Of a stretch of 64,000 nt of DNA, positions 52,346 through 63,850 are shown piece by piece (position 1 is the first letter of the stretch; every line of letters starts with the position of its first letter). The notes under the pieces were generated by a model, which was not told the origin of the DNA, did no database searches, and saw only the letters and a list, made by a program, of their open reading frames with translations. The position numbers and the translations under genes were made by a program. Source of the stretch: Actinernus sp. WN-2022 (lineage: Eukaryota > Cnidaria > Anthozoa > Actiniaria > Actinernidae); contig JAOWCC010001501.1 in assembly GCA_030867875.1 (NCBI GenBank), forward strand, positions 17,265,524 through 17,329,523, in the 5' to 3' direction.

Positions 52346-52367
52346 CACAGAGCTACCTGGGAGGCGA

Positions 52368-52530
52368 TACTACTACTACTACTACTACTAAAACAACTAC
52401 CTTGACTACTGCTGCTGCTTACTGCTGAGCTACTGCTACTACTACCACTACTACTGCTGCTGTTGCTGCTGTTGCTGCTGCTACTGCTGCTGCTGCTGCT
52501 ACTACTCCTCCTCCTCCTCCTCCTCCTACT
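52368..52530. repeat. (CTA/CTG)n triplet array
   Basis: Runs of ACT, GCT and CCT triplets. Translations are homopolymeric and meaningless. Confidence 0.95.
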
Positions 52531-52594
52531 AGTACTAAAGGTAAAAAGGGTAAACTGAGGTAGTTATTCATTCTCGGATAATCCGCCAATTCTA

Positions 52595-52893
52595 AGGAGG
52601 GGGACATTGGGGGGCTCTCAATACCGCAAAAAAAATCCGAAAACACTGCATCACCACATGTAACGTTGACAAAATACCGACACCGCAATAATTTTTATAA
52701 GAGTCCCGTGATTTACATGGATTTGACTTTTAAAATAAACCACACCGCAAACATATCGTTTCACCGAACACCGCAGGTTTGAAAACACAAACAACGCACA
52801 CCGCAGGATTTGAGATCACCGCAATATGGGATTTAATTCACCGAAATACCGCACTAAAAACTGACCCACACCGCAAACCCCAATGTCCTCCTC
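52595..52893. mobile_element. TIR element with dispersed ACCGCA boxes
   Basis: Ends AGGAGGGGGACATTGGGG and its near complement (CCCCAATGTCCTCCT). Between them ACCGCA, usually CACCGCAA, occurs about eight times in one orientation at irregular 20-60 bp spacing. No ORF. Repeated one-way boxes inside inverted ends resemble transposase-binding sites. Confidence 0.7.
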
Positions 52894-52974
52894 TCTGACG
52901 CATACGATTTAACGTTTTTTTCCAAGGACGTGGTGGTATAAATTAGGGTAGGCTGATATACAGGGTAACAATCC

Positions 52975-52987
52975 CCTACTACTACTG

Positions 52988-53020
<33 letters not shown>

Positions 53021-53431
53021 GACTACTACAACTACTATTACTATTACTAACTACTACGACGACTATTACTATTACTGACTACGACGACTACTACTACTAC
53101 TACTACTGACTACTACAACTACTACTAATACCATAACTGACTACTACTACTACTACTACTGACTACTGCCTACTGCAACTACTATTACTACTGACTACTA
53201 CTACTGACTACTACGACTACCACTAATACTACTAATACCATTACTGACTACTACTACTACTACTGACTACTACGACGTCGACTACTACAATTACTACTAC
53301 TATTACTGACTACTACGATGACTACTACTACTACTGACTACTACAACTACTAATACTATTACTGACTACTACTACTACTGACTACTACGTCGTTGACTAC
53401 TACGATTACTACTACTACTATTACTGACTAC
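52975..53431. repeat. TAC-rich triplet satellite
   Basis: (ACT)n interrupted about every 15-30 bp by GACTACTAC, ACGACG or ATTACT variants over about 460 bp. The same triplets reappear at 54605-54770 and 54935-55045, so one array seems split by insertions. Confidence 0.95.
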
Positions 53432-54610
53432 TACAGTCAACTCTCTCTTAAGCGACCACCCTTGGTGCACGGACAAAGTGGTCGCTTACGGGAGATGGTC
53501 GCTTACGAGAAAAAGCAACAAGTGCTTGCTAAACGGGTCAGACTTCTAGCACAGCTCTAGCGCGCTGTCACCATAACAACATAGCTAAGCACGGGAGTTC
53601 TAGCTCAAAGTTTTTCCAATCTTTTTCAGTTTCTTATCTGTCAGCGCCATTAAAAATTGAACTTTATGGTATTTGAGTAATGATTTTCTAAAAATACAGT
53701 ACAATCCACTTTGGTGGTCGCTTATCGGAAACAAAAAACAATAGAAAATGTCAAGTGTTGAGACTCAAAAGTGGTCAAGGTCGCTTAAGAATTTTTGCGT
53801 CGTCTTTCGAGAGAGTTTTTACAACAGAATTTGACTGAGAAAAAAACGGTTCTTTGCATGGTAAAGTGGTCGCTTATGGGAGGTGGTCGCTTACGGGAAG
53901 TGGTCGCAGGAGAGAGTCTCAAGCATGTTAAGGCCTGGTTCAGGGGTCAAATTTCGAGTAAAAACTGTTTTCCTTATTTCAGCACAGCCGAGTATGGTAA
54001 GTACGCCAAGTTTCTCACGATAATAGATATCGCCATTCTTGACTACCTTAAGTGGTTTGTGTGTAGTAAAACGTGTCACGTGGTCTATCACATGACTTAG
54101 AACACGAAATCAGTAAATCAAAAACGCGGCTCCGAGTTTAAAACAGCTAGGATGATGAGTGGATGTGTTTAGTTAAGGTTGAAGCCCTTTACCTAAATCA
54201 GCTTAGAAAAGATGACTACAATTTTTCGTTTACGAGCAATTAAGCCGAAATTATGCAAAATAGGTCACGTGACTTTTTGCACCCTCAATATCTCCTTATC
54301 TTTACATGATAGTCATGTTTTCTAAGTGTGGTCTGAAACACTGCTGGAGGAGTAATGTTTTAGGAGGGCTACTTTAAATTCATATGTTATCGTCGCAGCC
54401 GCATTTCACTTACACGATTTTATATCATTATGACGTCATCAATCACGTGATACGACAACCATCCAATTAACAAATTTAAGGAAGTTGATATTAGTATTAT
54501 GGTGTAATTAGATTTTGTTTAAACTGTTATTTCTATCAGAAAACATTTTTTAACGTAAATCTATTTTCCGTTAAATGAACCAGGCCTTAACATGCTTGAG
54601 GTTGACTGTA
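53432..54610. mobile_element. MITE with TGGTCGCTTA repeats, interrupted
   Basis: Ends TACAGTCAACTCTCTC and GTTGACTGTA. The words TGGTCGCTTA(C/T)GGGA recur about seven times near both ends. The right terminus is cut off from the body by the insertion at 53918-54600. Confidence 0.75.
53918..54600. mobile_element. Nested element, CTCAAGCATGTTAAGGCC ends
   Basis: Perfect inverted ends of about 26 bp (CTCAAGCATGTTAAGGCCTG onward). It sits exactly between GAGAGAGT and GTTGACTGTA, the two halves of the host MITE terminus. An open frame 53795-54100 runs across the boundary and is not a gene. Confidence 0.75.
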
Positions 54611-54624
54611 CTACTACTAACAAT

Positions 54625-54940
54625 AACAACTTTATTTGTACCAATATGTAAAGGTATACAGATAAGAAAACAAGAGATAATTTGACTTGGGTGGCCTAAA
54701 ATAACTGTAAAAGCTGAACTGGCTAAGCTAGGCCACCTACTACTACTACTACACTACTACTAATAATAATAAACTTTATTTAAGTGTCTAAGTTATTTAG
54801 TTTTGACAAGCTAATTGGGGACACTGTGCTATCTAACATAATCTAAAATATATAATGTACTAACCCGGCCAATTTGCTAAAAATATCAAAGTGTATAGTA
54901 AAAAGATTAAAAATAGATATACTAGATGTACTATACTACT
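54625..54940 (-). repeat. Two LINE/SINE 3' tails
   Basis: On the minus strand AAATAAAGTTGTTATTGTT ends one insertion (about 54625-54735) and AAATAAAGTTTATTATTATT another (about 54766-54940). Both sit in the TAC triplet array. No RT sequence remains. Confidence 0.5.
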
Positions 54941-55095
54941 ACTACTGACTACTACAACTACTACTACTCTACAACTACTACTATACTACTGACTATTGCT
55001 CTACTGACTACTACTACTACAACTACTACAACTACTACTACTTATTTAATAATACTTATAATGAATAATACTAATAATTAGAACAAATTATAAGT

Positions 55096-55277
55096 TAGCC
55101 TCCGATGCAGACGTCTTGTGTGGTTCGTTTCCCTCCCTTCCACATCAACGTCTGCGAATTCGAGCCCACTAATCAGAGAGGAGCTCTTATTTTCCGGAAA
55201 CTCATTAAAAAGAGTTCGCAGACGTTGGTGTGGGAGGAAGGGAAACGAACCACACAAGACGTCTCCATCGGAGGCTA
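55096..55277. mobile_element. MULE-like MITE (TAGCCTCCGATG ends)
   Basis: Arms of about 60 bp pair. Flanks ATTATAAGT (55087-55095) and ATGATAAGT (55278-55286) match at 8 of 9 positions, as in the 9-bp duplications of Mutator-like elements. No coding sequence. Confidence 0.85.
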
Positions 55278-55444
55278 ATGATAAGTTGAGTATAAACAAA
55301 TATAATTTTTGAAACCTGGTCGATGCAAGAACGAAGTGAATTCTAACTTACCTGCGATTTTTCGTTTTGTAAAACTGTTTGATAGAGATTTGCTTTTCAC
55401 TGTTGTTACTTAACGTTAGTTACTTAGTAGTCGAAGCTAGTCGA

Positions 55445-55760
55445 GGGACCCGGGAGGGGGACTCCCACATAAAAGGGGTAGGGATGCTCATCGGACATTT
55501 TCGATTTGACCCCTAAGAGGTACTAAAATGGGCGTGGCTCAAGCTTATTTTGACTCCTAAAAGGTACCGATAAAAACATGCCAACATTTTAAACTTTCGA
55601 TGCCTTTTATTGATGTTGTATCATCAAGCACATTATTCCTTGTTGTTTTCAAAAGCACTGTCAAGTTCTCTAGCATTTTGGCGACACCCGACCCCTAAAA
55701 GGTACCGCTTTACATAGATATGTCTGTGTTTGATCGTGTATACCCTAAGTGGTACCAAAC
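55445..55760. repeat. Element with CCCTAAAAGGTACC repeats
   Basis: GACCCGGGAGGGGGACTCCC at the left is followed by four copies of (G)ACYCCTAA(A/G)AGGTAC at about 55506, 55551, 55690 and 55741. Likely a diverged relative of the poly-G-ended elements; the right end is not clear. Confidence 0.5.
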
Positions 55761-56756
55761 TCCTGATTTTGACCTGTGTACCTGTGCGAACTGATAATAT
55801 TTCTGAAATATAGAGATCTGAAAGGCTGGCCAGAGGCAGTCAAGAGTTGAAACGGTTTTCTTCTGGATCTCATTACCACTAAAAACCCTTCCATTTAAAC
55901 CAAGACAGATGTCAGTCACAGTGGTATCACTCAAAGTGGTCTCACAGATGACAAGAAAGGTGGATGTCAGAAATTATTTCTGAAGCGAGATGCAAGCTAG
56001 CGTCAGTGATCGGCTATAAACCAGCTATAAACGGCTGTATATATTTTTACAAGTCATGTATTTTGTTTATTTTGTTTATTATGTAAATCAGCAAAAAATA
56101 TTGCTTGCTTTCTAGTGAATACTGCGTGTGTTCTTTGTAACTTCTACAGCTGTTAAAAAAAACGCTGTCGATAAAAGGATTTAAGCCTATGCGAAAAGTC
56201 TGATACTGATGACTAAATATTTTTCAAAACAGTCATGCTTCAACCGCCATATGGACGGTAGAATTCCTCAAAATCAAAATTGGATAAATGGCTTGTGCTA
56301 GGCTATTTTGGATATTTACCGATCGCTATCCGTGATCCCTTTCGGTCTTCTCGCGACTTTTGTATCTGGCCGAGAGGGACTAAGACGAGACAGCACTTGT
56401 CATTCGTCGCTGATGGATAACCCGTTGTTATTGCATAGGTTTTCGTTTTCTGGAGCAAGCGTAGTTAAATCGCTAACTAGAGAGTAAACTGTACAGAATA
56501 CAATTACAGCTTTAGCTCTATCCGGCGAGGGATAAATCGAAGAACCAGAAGTATTTATTTTTCTTTTCCCCATCCAAGGCTTAAAATTGGTAGCAGCTGG
56601 AAAAACACGCAGCGCCGTTGAATGAAGATTTTCTTTGAGCTTCGCAAATTGTTAAAATAAATATGTTTTTACTCCAACAGATGTCTAATTTGATTTTAAT
56701 TACCGATACTAGTGTACTAGTGACAAACATTTTGCGCACGGCACTTCTTACTTGGG
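55761..56756. other. Intronic DNA, nothing recognised
   Basis: No exon or repeat that I can support. Confidence 0.4.
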
Positions 56757-56947
56757 CGGGCATTCTAACTGAAGCAGGCGGGCCAAGACTACCTTTCCAC
56801 AGGCTCTCAGAACCCTTTAATAGGCCTGGGGTTTAGGGCACGCGTACCAGGAACATTTCCATTTAAACGACAAAAATCACGGGTGCCGTGCAGAAAATAT
56901 TTGACTCGCGTACCAAACATCATAATTGTCGTGTAAAACCGGGCCGC
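56757..56947. mobile_element. Dispersed MITE-like repeat, family 4 copy B
   Basis: Related to 35943-36125: GGCGGGCCAAGACTACC, TTTAAACGACAAAAATCA, GTGCCGTGC and a terminal TTGTCGTGTAAAACCGGGCC. Confidence 0.55.
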
Positions 56948-58503
56948 TATAATATTGCATATCATTGCAACTAGTAAGTCTTCCAAAGGCGATCCTTCAC
57001 TTCGAGGATTATGCTGTTATAAACAAATCCCGTTTTGAATAGCTGATATTGGTGGATTTCATCGTCATGACAACGCGATCGCAAAATTGGTTTGCATTGA
57101 TGAAATGAAATAACATTTTGGTCCTTGTAGAACTACAAAAAACATATTTATAACTCACATCTTGGAACATTAGATGATTTCCTAACGGATCTGTGGGCCA
57201 ATGAATGTACGACAAGTTTACAGTACTTTGTTATGCGGCGCCATCTTTGTGTCCCTCTCGGAGGCACAAACATGGCGGCCATAAAACGAAAATACAAATA
57301 AAGCTTAATTTCCCATCAAAATCATTGGCTTTCACTTCAAAACTCTTTGAATGCAACTTTAAATGATTTATAGAGTAAAAAAGAAAAAGAAATTGACACA
57401 ATTACATGGATTTTTATGCCTTCCGCAAAACACGCTGGGTCGTTCTGTCATAAAATTCAAATTATATTTACTCCAGAACAATACACCCTATTGACGTGAA
57501 ATTTGCTGTGTAGACTTTTATTATCGATATCTATAATATACACAAATAACAGCTTTGTAGGACTTATAGTTTAGATTTTAGGTTTTTGATGATGTCACAT
57601 GCAAACCAAGAATACCGCTAAAATTGGTGCCTTAATTCTATAGAGAACGTAAACATAACATTAACATAACTTACACTGATAAGATAACATTACTTGCATG
57701 GGCAATCTTTAAAGCATTTCCTATAAGGCATGTTTTCCAGAACTTGCTTAATGTCTTCAGCTCAAAAACATATTTCATATTTTATTCTAACTTTCAAACA
57801 TTTTTGTAATAGGTGACCGGTCATTAAATCAGTATCGAACGGCTAGTATACATATTAAATTCTGCAAATGAATTTTAGTAGTGTGCAAACACGCAACAAA
57901 CAACTGAATGTATGCCGTGCCGAATTAGGAAGATTTCCCCGTAAAACAGAAGCAATATCCAAGAGTTTAAAGTTCTGGCTGAAAATGCAAGTCTGCGATA
58001 CCGACAAACTTGCAGTGGACGCTTTTTTGGACTCAAGCCTCTTAAAATAATCCTGTAAGTTGGTACAAAAAAATATATAAGTGAGATAGTCCTCAAGCTC
58101 GGATTTGGAAATCTCTTAGTCCCTTCAAACACTATCGCCGCCAACACATCAATAATTTGCAAGAAACTTTAGCAAAGGCTATGCGACAATAGAGTTCCAA
58201 AATTGGCACAGTGATAAGAAAAAATGCCAATCAGAGAAATAAGCCAACGGGACCTACAGAAACTTCATGGTAAACTACGTGCTTGAAGACTATCTACGCA
58301 TAAAAAACTTGAAGCATAGAACGGCTCTAACAAAGCTTAGGATAAGCAATCATGATTTTGAAAAATTGACGGAAAAAAGAAGACTGCCAGGCCATTTAAA
58401 TAGGTCGATGAAAGACTTTGCAAATTCTGCCTGCCAAGTCCTCGTAAAATATAACCATTGACGAAATGCGTTCCATGCTTCAATGCAGGTACAGTTGCAA
58501 AAT
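56948..58503. other. Intronic DNA, nothing recognised
   Basis: Contains a short inverted pair GGCGCCATCTTTGTG/CACAAACATGGCGGC at 57237-57280. The open frames here are short and compositionally random. Confidence 0.4.
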
Positions 58504-58528
58504 TCATATATATATATATATATATATA
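58504..58528. repeat. (TA)n microsatellite
   Basis: TA repeated about 12 times. Confidence 0.95.
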
Positions 58529-58699
58529 CGAGTGCCTTATCTATAGAGACAATGACATCAAATACCTCCGATGTATTCTGCCGTGACCCTGAGTTATAAT
58601 TCTGAAAGCCACCAAACACTTGTAGCCCAGTGAAATGCACATTTATTTGGATTAATGTCTATGTACAGATGTATACTACTCCAAATAAAAAAACTAGTA

Positions 58700-58875
58700 T
58701 CTAGTATCTATTTTTGGACAAAAACTAATTTCTCGCCCTTGCTCTGAGGGTCCGGCAAAAACCAACACGCTAAATTTCAATTCGATCTGTGAAATAGCCA
58801 AGTCCTGGCTTTGATCAGCCTCTTATGGTTGTTTCTACAGGTAGGTTGTTTCAGGTCCCGTTAGAAATTCAGAAA
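58700..58875. repeat. Dispersed repeat shared with 40010-40160
   Basis: Inverted relative to that copy; shared words include CTGGCTTTGATCAGCC and TTTCAGGTCCCGTTAGAAAT. Confidence 0.7.
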
Positions 58876-58925
58876 TTCAGCCGGTGTAAGTGATCAATTA
58901 TCATATAATCAAAGTAATCTTTCAA

Positions 58926-59362
58926 TAGACCGAGTTCGCGGTTAATTCCGACATTTTGAAAGGGGTGCAAACATGGCACGTAATACAGTGTTTGCAGTGG
59001 GAATCCGATGCCAAATAATTTCCGTAAAATCGAGTTTCTGAAATATTCACTGTCTGCAAACTTATTATACCAGGTAGAAGATCAACTGATCAAAATTTGA
59101 GAGATGTAGCTGTGATGGGAAGCGTGCAATCGTGACGAGTCAAAGTCCGCGGGAAAATTTACAGACAAATGTATGGAAAAGTGAAAACACGATTGCACGC
59201 TTCCCAGTACAGCTATAACCCTCAGATTTCGATCATGCAGTTAATGTTTTACCTGGTATATTAAGTTTGTATCTGAAGAATATTTCAGAAATTCGATTTT
59301 ACGGATTTTATTTGGCATCGGATTCCCATGTATTTCGCGCCATGTTTGCACCCGGTCTATAA
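58926..59362. mobile_element. Foldback MITE, about 435 bp
   Basis: Nearly the whole element is an inverted repeat around 59150. TGCAAACATGGCACGTAATA pairs with CATGTATTTCGCGCCATGTT at right, and GGGAAGCGTGCAATCGTG with CACGATTGCACGCTTCCC near the centre. Pieces recur at 14055-14125 and 38410-38440. Confidence 0.85.
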
Positions 59363-60991
59363 ATTGTTTCGCTTTTGTTGAAAAGAGCTGAGGAGGTGGC
59401 TGTATTTCAGACTATTTATTTAGCTCATGAAGAAAGTAGCGTTTTGTAGATGCATAGAGTAGCTATAGTAGGGATCGATCAGCTGTTGATATATGATGTA
59501 AAGACCCCAAGGCGGTGTTCACTTGATTAAGTGGCTTCTAACAGGCAGAATCTTGATGGGTGACTTCTAAATAAGAACACAACTTATTTGTTTCTTTATT
59601 CCTTATGCAGAATTCACTCAGCTGAATGAGCCTTTATATAATCAGAAAAAACAGTTGACTTATTTTTTTCCAGTAATATCTCTGAATTGTACGATACAGT
59701 TCTTAGGGAAGCAGCGAACACAGGATAAATTAAATATTACACGAGCGCCTTAAAAGTAATTATATTGAAAAATGAACGTATACGTACAAGCGTAGTTGAG
59801 CTAGCAGCCATATATAGTAGAAATTAAAAAGGGTGTATTGCTGACTTTAATTTAAGGTGACTTTTAATTATCTTCTGTTCAAAGGAACATCAAACTAGAT
59901 TTCGACCTCAGATTAATTAAGATAACATCAAATGGATTTCTAAGAAATGGGGAATCAGAAAGTGAGCGCGATATCGACATAGCACAGTCGCACTGACTGA
60001 GTTGATAGTTGTGTAAGAAGCTGTCGCTTTTTAATTTTCTTCGCATTAAGTGCGATTGGTAATGTTTGTTTTTAAAAAGGGGCCGTGTTTTTGCTGTTCT
60101 GTTATTCCAAGTCTCTTTTGGCAATTAAGTTTCGCAAGCAATAACAGAACTTTACTTTTTAATTCTGAGACATAGAGTAATACATATATATATATATAAC
60201 CGATAAAAACCTTAACCCACCGACTGTAATATCGGAAATGTCGGTCCGGTTCAATTATAGCTCTAGCAGATTACATTTAGGATTTCTAGATGCAATCTCC
60301 AGTCTCTGCTGTGTTCCTTTATGTTTATGAGCATTCTGCTTCGAATATATATTAAAAGATCAATAATTCAAAACCTGTCGAATCATGAGTTACCTTTGTT
60401 AGCTTTTCAGTTAAATATCAGAAAACAACATCCATTTTAGAGAATACTGAAAGCGTCTGGAACAACCTACTTCAGCGAATGCAATATTTATCGAAGATGA
60501 CTCGGCGTTAATGTATATGTATATGGAAGTGCTTTAAAATCTTCGAATAACGAAAGTTTTAACCGACGCTCATGCAAAACTGTGGGTAGCCAACATTTTC
60601 GAACATTAAGTTATAAAGATACTGCAAATGGGAGATCAAAATTCTAGATTTTGTGAGGAGCCGGAAACGATTTCAATAGATATAAAAAATATTTACGACT
60701 GCCTGGTTCAAATTTAAGACTTCTAGGTGTAAAAAGGAGAAATAAAATGCAAAATAGAATAAAAGCTGGGCACACTAATCAATATGCATGAAAGCCAGGT
60801 ATAAAGTAAACGTTCAAAATTTGCTTAGGATTTAGCCGCGAATTCGTACGTCCTTCATCGATTTAGCCAGAAGTCCATCTGATTTAACTTATAATTTAGC
60901 TTACTTAGTGATGAAGCTTAAAAAATCTGTTTCTGTAATTGTTTACGCTCACTTAGATAGTTTAATAGCAAAAAAATAATATAAGACTTAC
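59363..60991. other. Intronic or intergenic DNA, nothing recognised
   Basis: AT-rich with a (TA)n at 60185-60198. No exon supported. Confidence 0.45.
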
Positions 60992-61064
60992 GGTAAGAGG
61001 CGAGAAAGTTGCTCCATTTTGACTTCCGAGAAACAGGTTGTTGTGTTGTTCTATTGATTCCGGC
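60992..61064 (-). CDS. SYTL: Candidate first coding exon of SYTL-like gene
   Basis: Acceptor GTTTTTCACAG and donor CTTACC|GTAAGT (60992/60991). ATG 61017-61015 in context AAAATGG opens MEQLSRLLP, ending in phase 2 as the 46552 exon requires; an in-frame TAG lies upstream in the same exon, so translation could start here. An alternative frame (PESIEQHNNLFLG) is also open but does not fit the next exon. It would give an Slp-like protein without the Rab-binding domain. Splice sites are good; homology is lacking. Confidence 0.35.
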
Positions 61065-61868
61065 TGTGAAAAACGAAAACTATACTAACAAAGTACTTCG
61101 ATTAGAGCAGTCAAAACCAAAACGTGCTGCAACGTGACCTGGAAGGCAATCCTTGATATATCCAATCTTCGATTTCCCGCTTTCAGCAAGAACCATACTG
61201 AGCTGGAGAAAAACGTAAATTAATTCAAATTTCTCTCTTAACTTTAAATTTGTTTCATGGTAGCCAATCAAAATCCGTTAATAAAGCCATTGCTAGTTCG
61301 CTCGTACGTTGCCATGGTTTCCTTCCTTTCTTCAAACACCTTACTTTCAACAACGTAATATTTTTCTGTCTCCGAGATGCCAAACGTGATTCAATGTATT
61401 TTAATTTTCGGTTTTTGCTCAGTTTCTTCGTTTCAATACAAAAACGTCGAAGATTGGGTCTCTATGACGTATGCAAATTGTAGGTAGTAATCAGTTCAGT
61501 TTTTAGGGATTAATAACATAGGTTTTTGATTTTGGTTATTGGATTTTAAAGGATCTGTCTCATACTCAAGCTACTTTAGCTGCACGATTTAATGATCTAA
61601 CGACTTCCTTTTCTTATAAACAAAGTCAAACTTTGATGAAAACTGAAGTATGTACCAATAAAAAAATAGAGAAAACGGATCTAAGAAAGTCTTTACCTAC
61701 TAACGGAAGACGTATATCATAGTTTAACGGAGCGGGGAGGCAGTGTTTTACCACTTCCTCAGCGGGTGATATCCTTAATTTTCGTGAACGGTGCAATATT
61801 AGCCCAAAAAGGTTAAACTTTTACCTGACCAAAGATAACAAGAAGTTCTCAGATGAGTAGAGTATGAT
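61065..61868. other. Upstream DNA, nothing firm
   Basis: Minus strand 61200-61140 has TTTTTCTCCAG followed by a GTCACG-type donor after GCCTTCCAG, a possible non-coding exon. Otherwise no signal. Confidence 0.3.
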
Positions 61869-62036
61869 ACCCTGGTTCCAGAGGAATATAGAACAGCCGC
61901 GGAGAAAGAGCCGCGAAGCGGCGATCAGCGAGCTTCGAAGCAGCGAGAAGAGAAAACTTTTCGCTTCTCGCTACTTCGCAGCTCGCTGATCGCCGCTTTC
62001 TCCGCGGCTGTTCTAGAAAACCTCTGGAACCAGGGT
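61869..62036. mobile_element. 168-bp palindromic MITE with 10-bp duplication
   Basis: Ends ACCCTGGTTCCAGAGG and its exact complement. AGAGTATGAT flanks both sides (61859-61868, 62037-62046). The arms are GC-rich (GCCGCGGAGAAAG, GCGGCGATCAGCGAGC) and fold almost end to end. Confidence 0.92.
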
Positions 62037-62234
62037 AGAGTATGATTGCCACTGGAGAAAATTTGAGTGGACAATTTTGATGAAGGTTGCAAAAAAATTG
62101 AATGGATAAAAAAATACTGCGTTAGAGAGAAACAAAGACTGGCAAATTGATTTCAGTCCACGATGAATCGAAATCAAGTTTCTAGAAAAGGATTTTGTAA
62201 TCCTTTATCTAAAAGGATTAAACATTCTTCAAAA

Positions 62235-62565
62235 ATCATGCATAATTAATGCAACTTGTCCAATCAGATGAAGCATATCAGTCGGTAAAATACTAGGATC
62301 TTTACCAGTACGATTTTCACAAGTAGCAGTGTGGTTGCGCGCTTAATTGGAATATAGAGCAAAAATTTGGGGCCGGTCACGTAGGAAGAACAGTCTTTGT
62401 GTTTGAGCTCCCATATAGGGTCATAAGTGCAGCCCTGAGGTTCTCCACACGGGTCTTTATACGGATTTTCACTGTAAGAGTGAGGGTCTTTATAAAGATT
62501 CATGATGAAGCCCTGGGGTTTAAAAGGAATGACTGGGAGGGTCATTTTACAAACTTCATTAGCAA
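62235..62565. repeat. Region of GGGTCTTTATA repeats
   Basis: TCCAATCAGATGAAGC at 62260 and several (A/G)GGGTCTTTATA(A/C) and CACTGTA(A)GAGTGAGGGT words. The same words recur at 63430-63720. Confidence 0.6.
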
Positions 62566-62574
62566 GAGTGAGGG

Positions 62575-62662
62575 TAGCCTGATTTTCAGACGGTCGAGGT
62601 CGTCCGCTCACTTCCCCCCAAGAAAGTGAGCGGACGACCTCGACCGTCTGAAAATCAGGCTA
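62575..62662. mobile_element. 88-bp perfect hairpin MITE, 9-bp duplication
   Basis: TAGCCTGATTTTCAGACGGT and onward; 38-39-bp arms are perfect complements around a 10-bp loop (62614-62623). GAGTGAGGG flanks both sides (62566-62574, 62663-62671). The TAGCC end and 9-bp duplication match the element at 55096. Confidence 0.92.
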
Positions 62663-63500
62663 GAGTGAGGGGACTATATAAAGATTCACGGTTGAGACCT
62701 CGTGACATAACGCACGTCACATAGCTTCTTCGCATGTCATCAAAATTTCTGAAAGTGATTATTAGTTTAGCAGTTAAAGTTTGTGAAGCCGTTTAATGAA
62801 CCCGCAGTACGTGATTTTAAACCGGATAAAGCACTACTGCTCGATTAGTAAACATTATACATAAGGAGTTGAGTAGAATGTTTTATTGACCTATTCCTGA
62901 ATCATTTTATTCTCCACCAAACCCCTGATTGTTACTGCAGATTTTTATTTATTACCCTGTAGTCTTCTTCATCTTCACACAAAAAAAACGAGAAGAAAAG
63001 AAGGCTCTGCTGCATTCGCCGTTTGTCACCTTCCGGCGTCCGACACTGTCGGAGTGGGTTCAGGTTTGGTCATCAGCTTAAAACAAACCTATGAACTTAT
63101 AGCCGCGCGCTGATAAACCGGTTTTGACAGCCTTGTCAAGTCCAGAAGCTTGAACGATTTCTTCTCGATTTTCACGAAGAGTGGAAGAAGGCTGCTCGCA
63201 GGATATATAGACATCTCAATCACAAGCAAGAATACTATTTTACCGCCAATACGGTCATTATCAGGATTGATCAGGAGCTAGAAAAAATACAATCATGCCA
63301 AACGCAACAACTTTTTAACGACCTAACACACTAGACCATTTGTTAGTACCAATTATTATAACCAATTTGTTATTTAACAAATAAAGAAGCTTTAGCCATG
63401 TTTTATCTTCAAAAGCTCATGAATAATTCATGAGCATTTTGTCCAATCAGATGAAGCGAATCACTCACGTGCATGCTCATTTATGCCCGATAAAACGCAA
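62663..63500. other. Intergenic DNA, nothing recognised
   Basis: No gene. A repeat of the 62235-62300 sequence (TTTGTCCAATCAGATGAAGC) begins at about 63438. Confidence 0.45.
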
Positions 63501-63653
63501 GGGTCTTTATACAACTTTTCACTGTACGAGTGTGGCCCTATATAAAACTTCATGGTTGAGGCCTTTTTCCTTTGTTCAACAAAAGGAAAAAGGCCTCAAC
63601 CATTAAGTTTTATATAGGGCCACACTCGTACAGTAAAAATCGTATAAAGACCC
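63501..63653. mobile_element. 153-bp hairpin of GGGTCTTTATA family
   Basis: GGGTCTTTATACAACTTTTC pairs with its near complement ending 63653; the centre CCTTTTTCCTTTTG/CAAAAGGAAAAAGG is perfect. Two more AAAGACCCTCACTCGTACAG words follow at about 63700. Confidence 0.85.
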
Positions 63654-63850
63654 TCCTAGTCAATCCTCATGAAACCAAGGGCTTAACCATGAATCTTTAT
63701 AAAGACCCTCACTCGTACAGTGAAAGTCCTTAAAAAGCGACCCTTACGGGAAATCCCAGTTCATAAGATGAGACTCAGGGTTGCTCAACCAACGGCCTAA
63801 GTGCAATGACTCGAGGAGCTCGAAGACAAAGGCCCCTTGGCTCACAGTTA

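Noticed and set aside
52007..52405. 132-codon plus-strand frame
   Set aside because: It runs across a poly-G-ended transposon and into a triplet repeat; no domain and no plausible start.
53795..54100. 101-codon frame near the nested MITE
   Set aside because: It spans the boundary between two different elements, so it cannot be a conserved gene.
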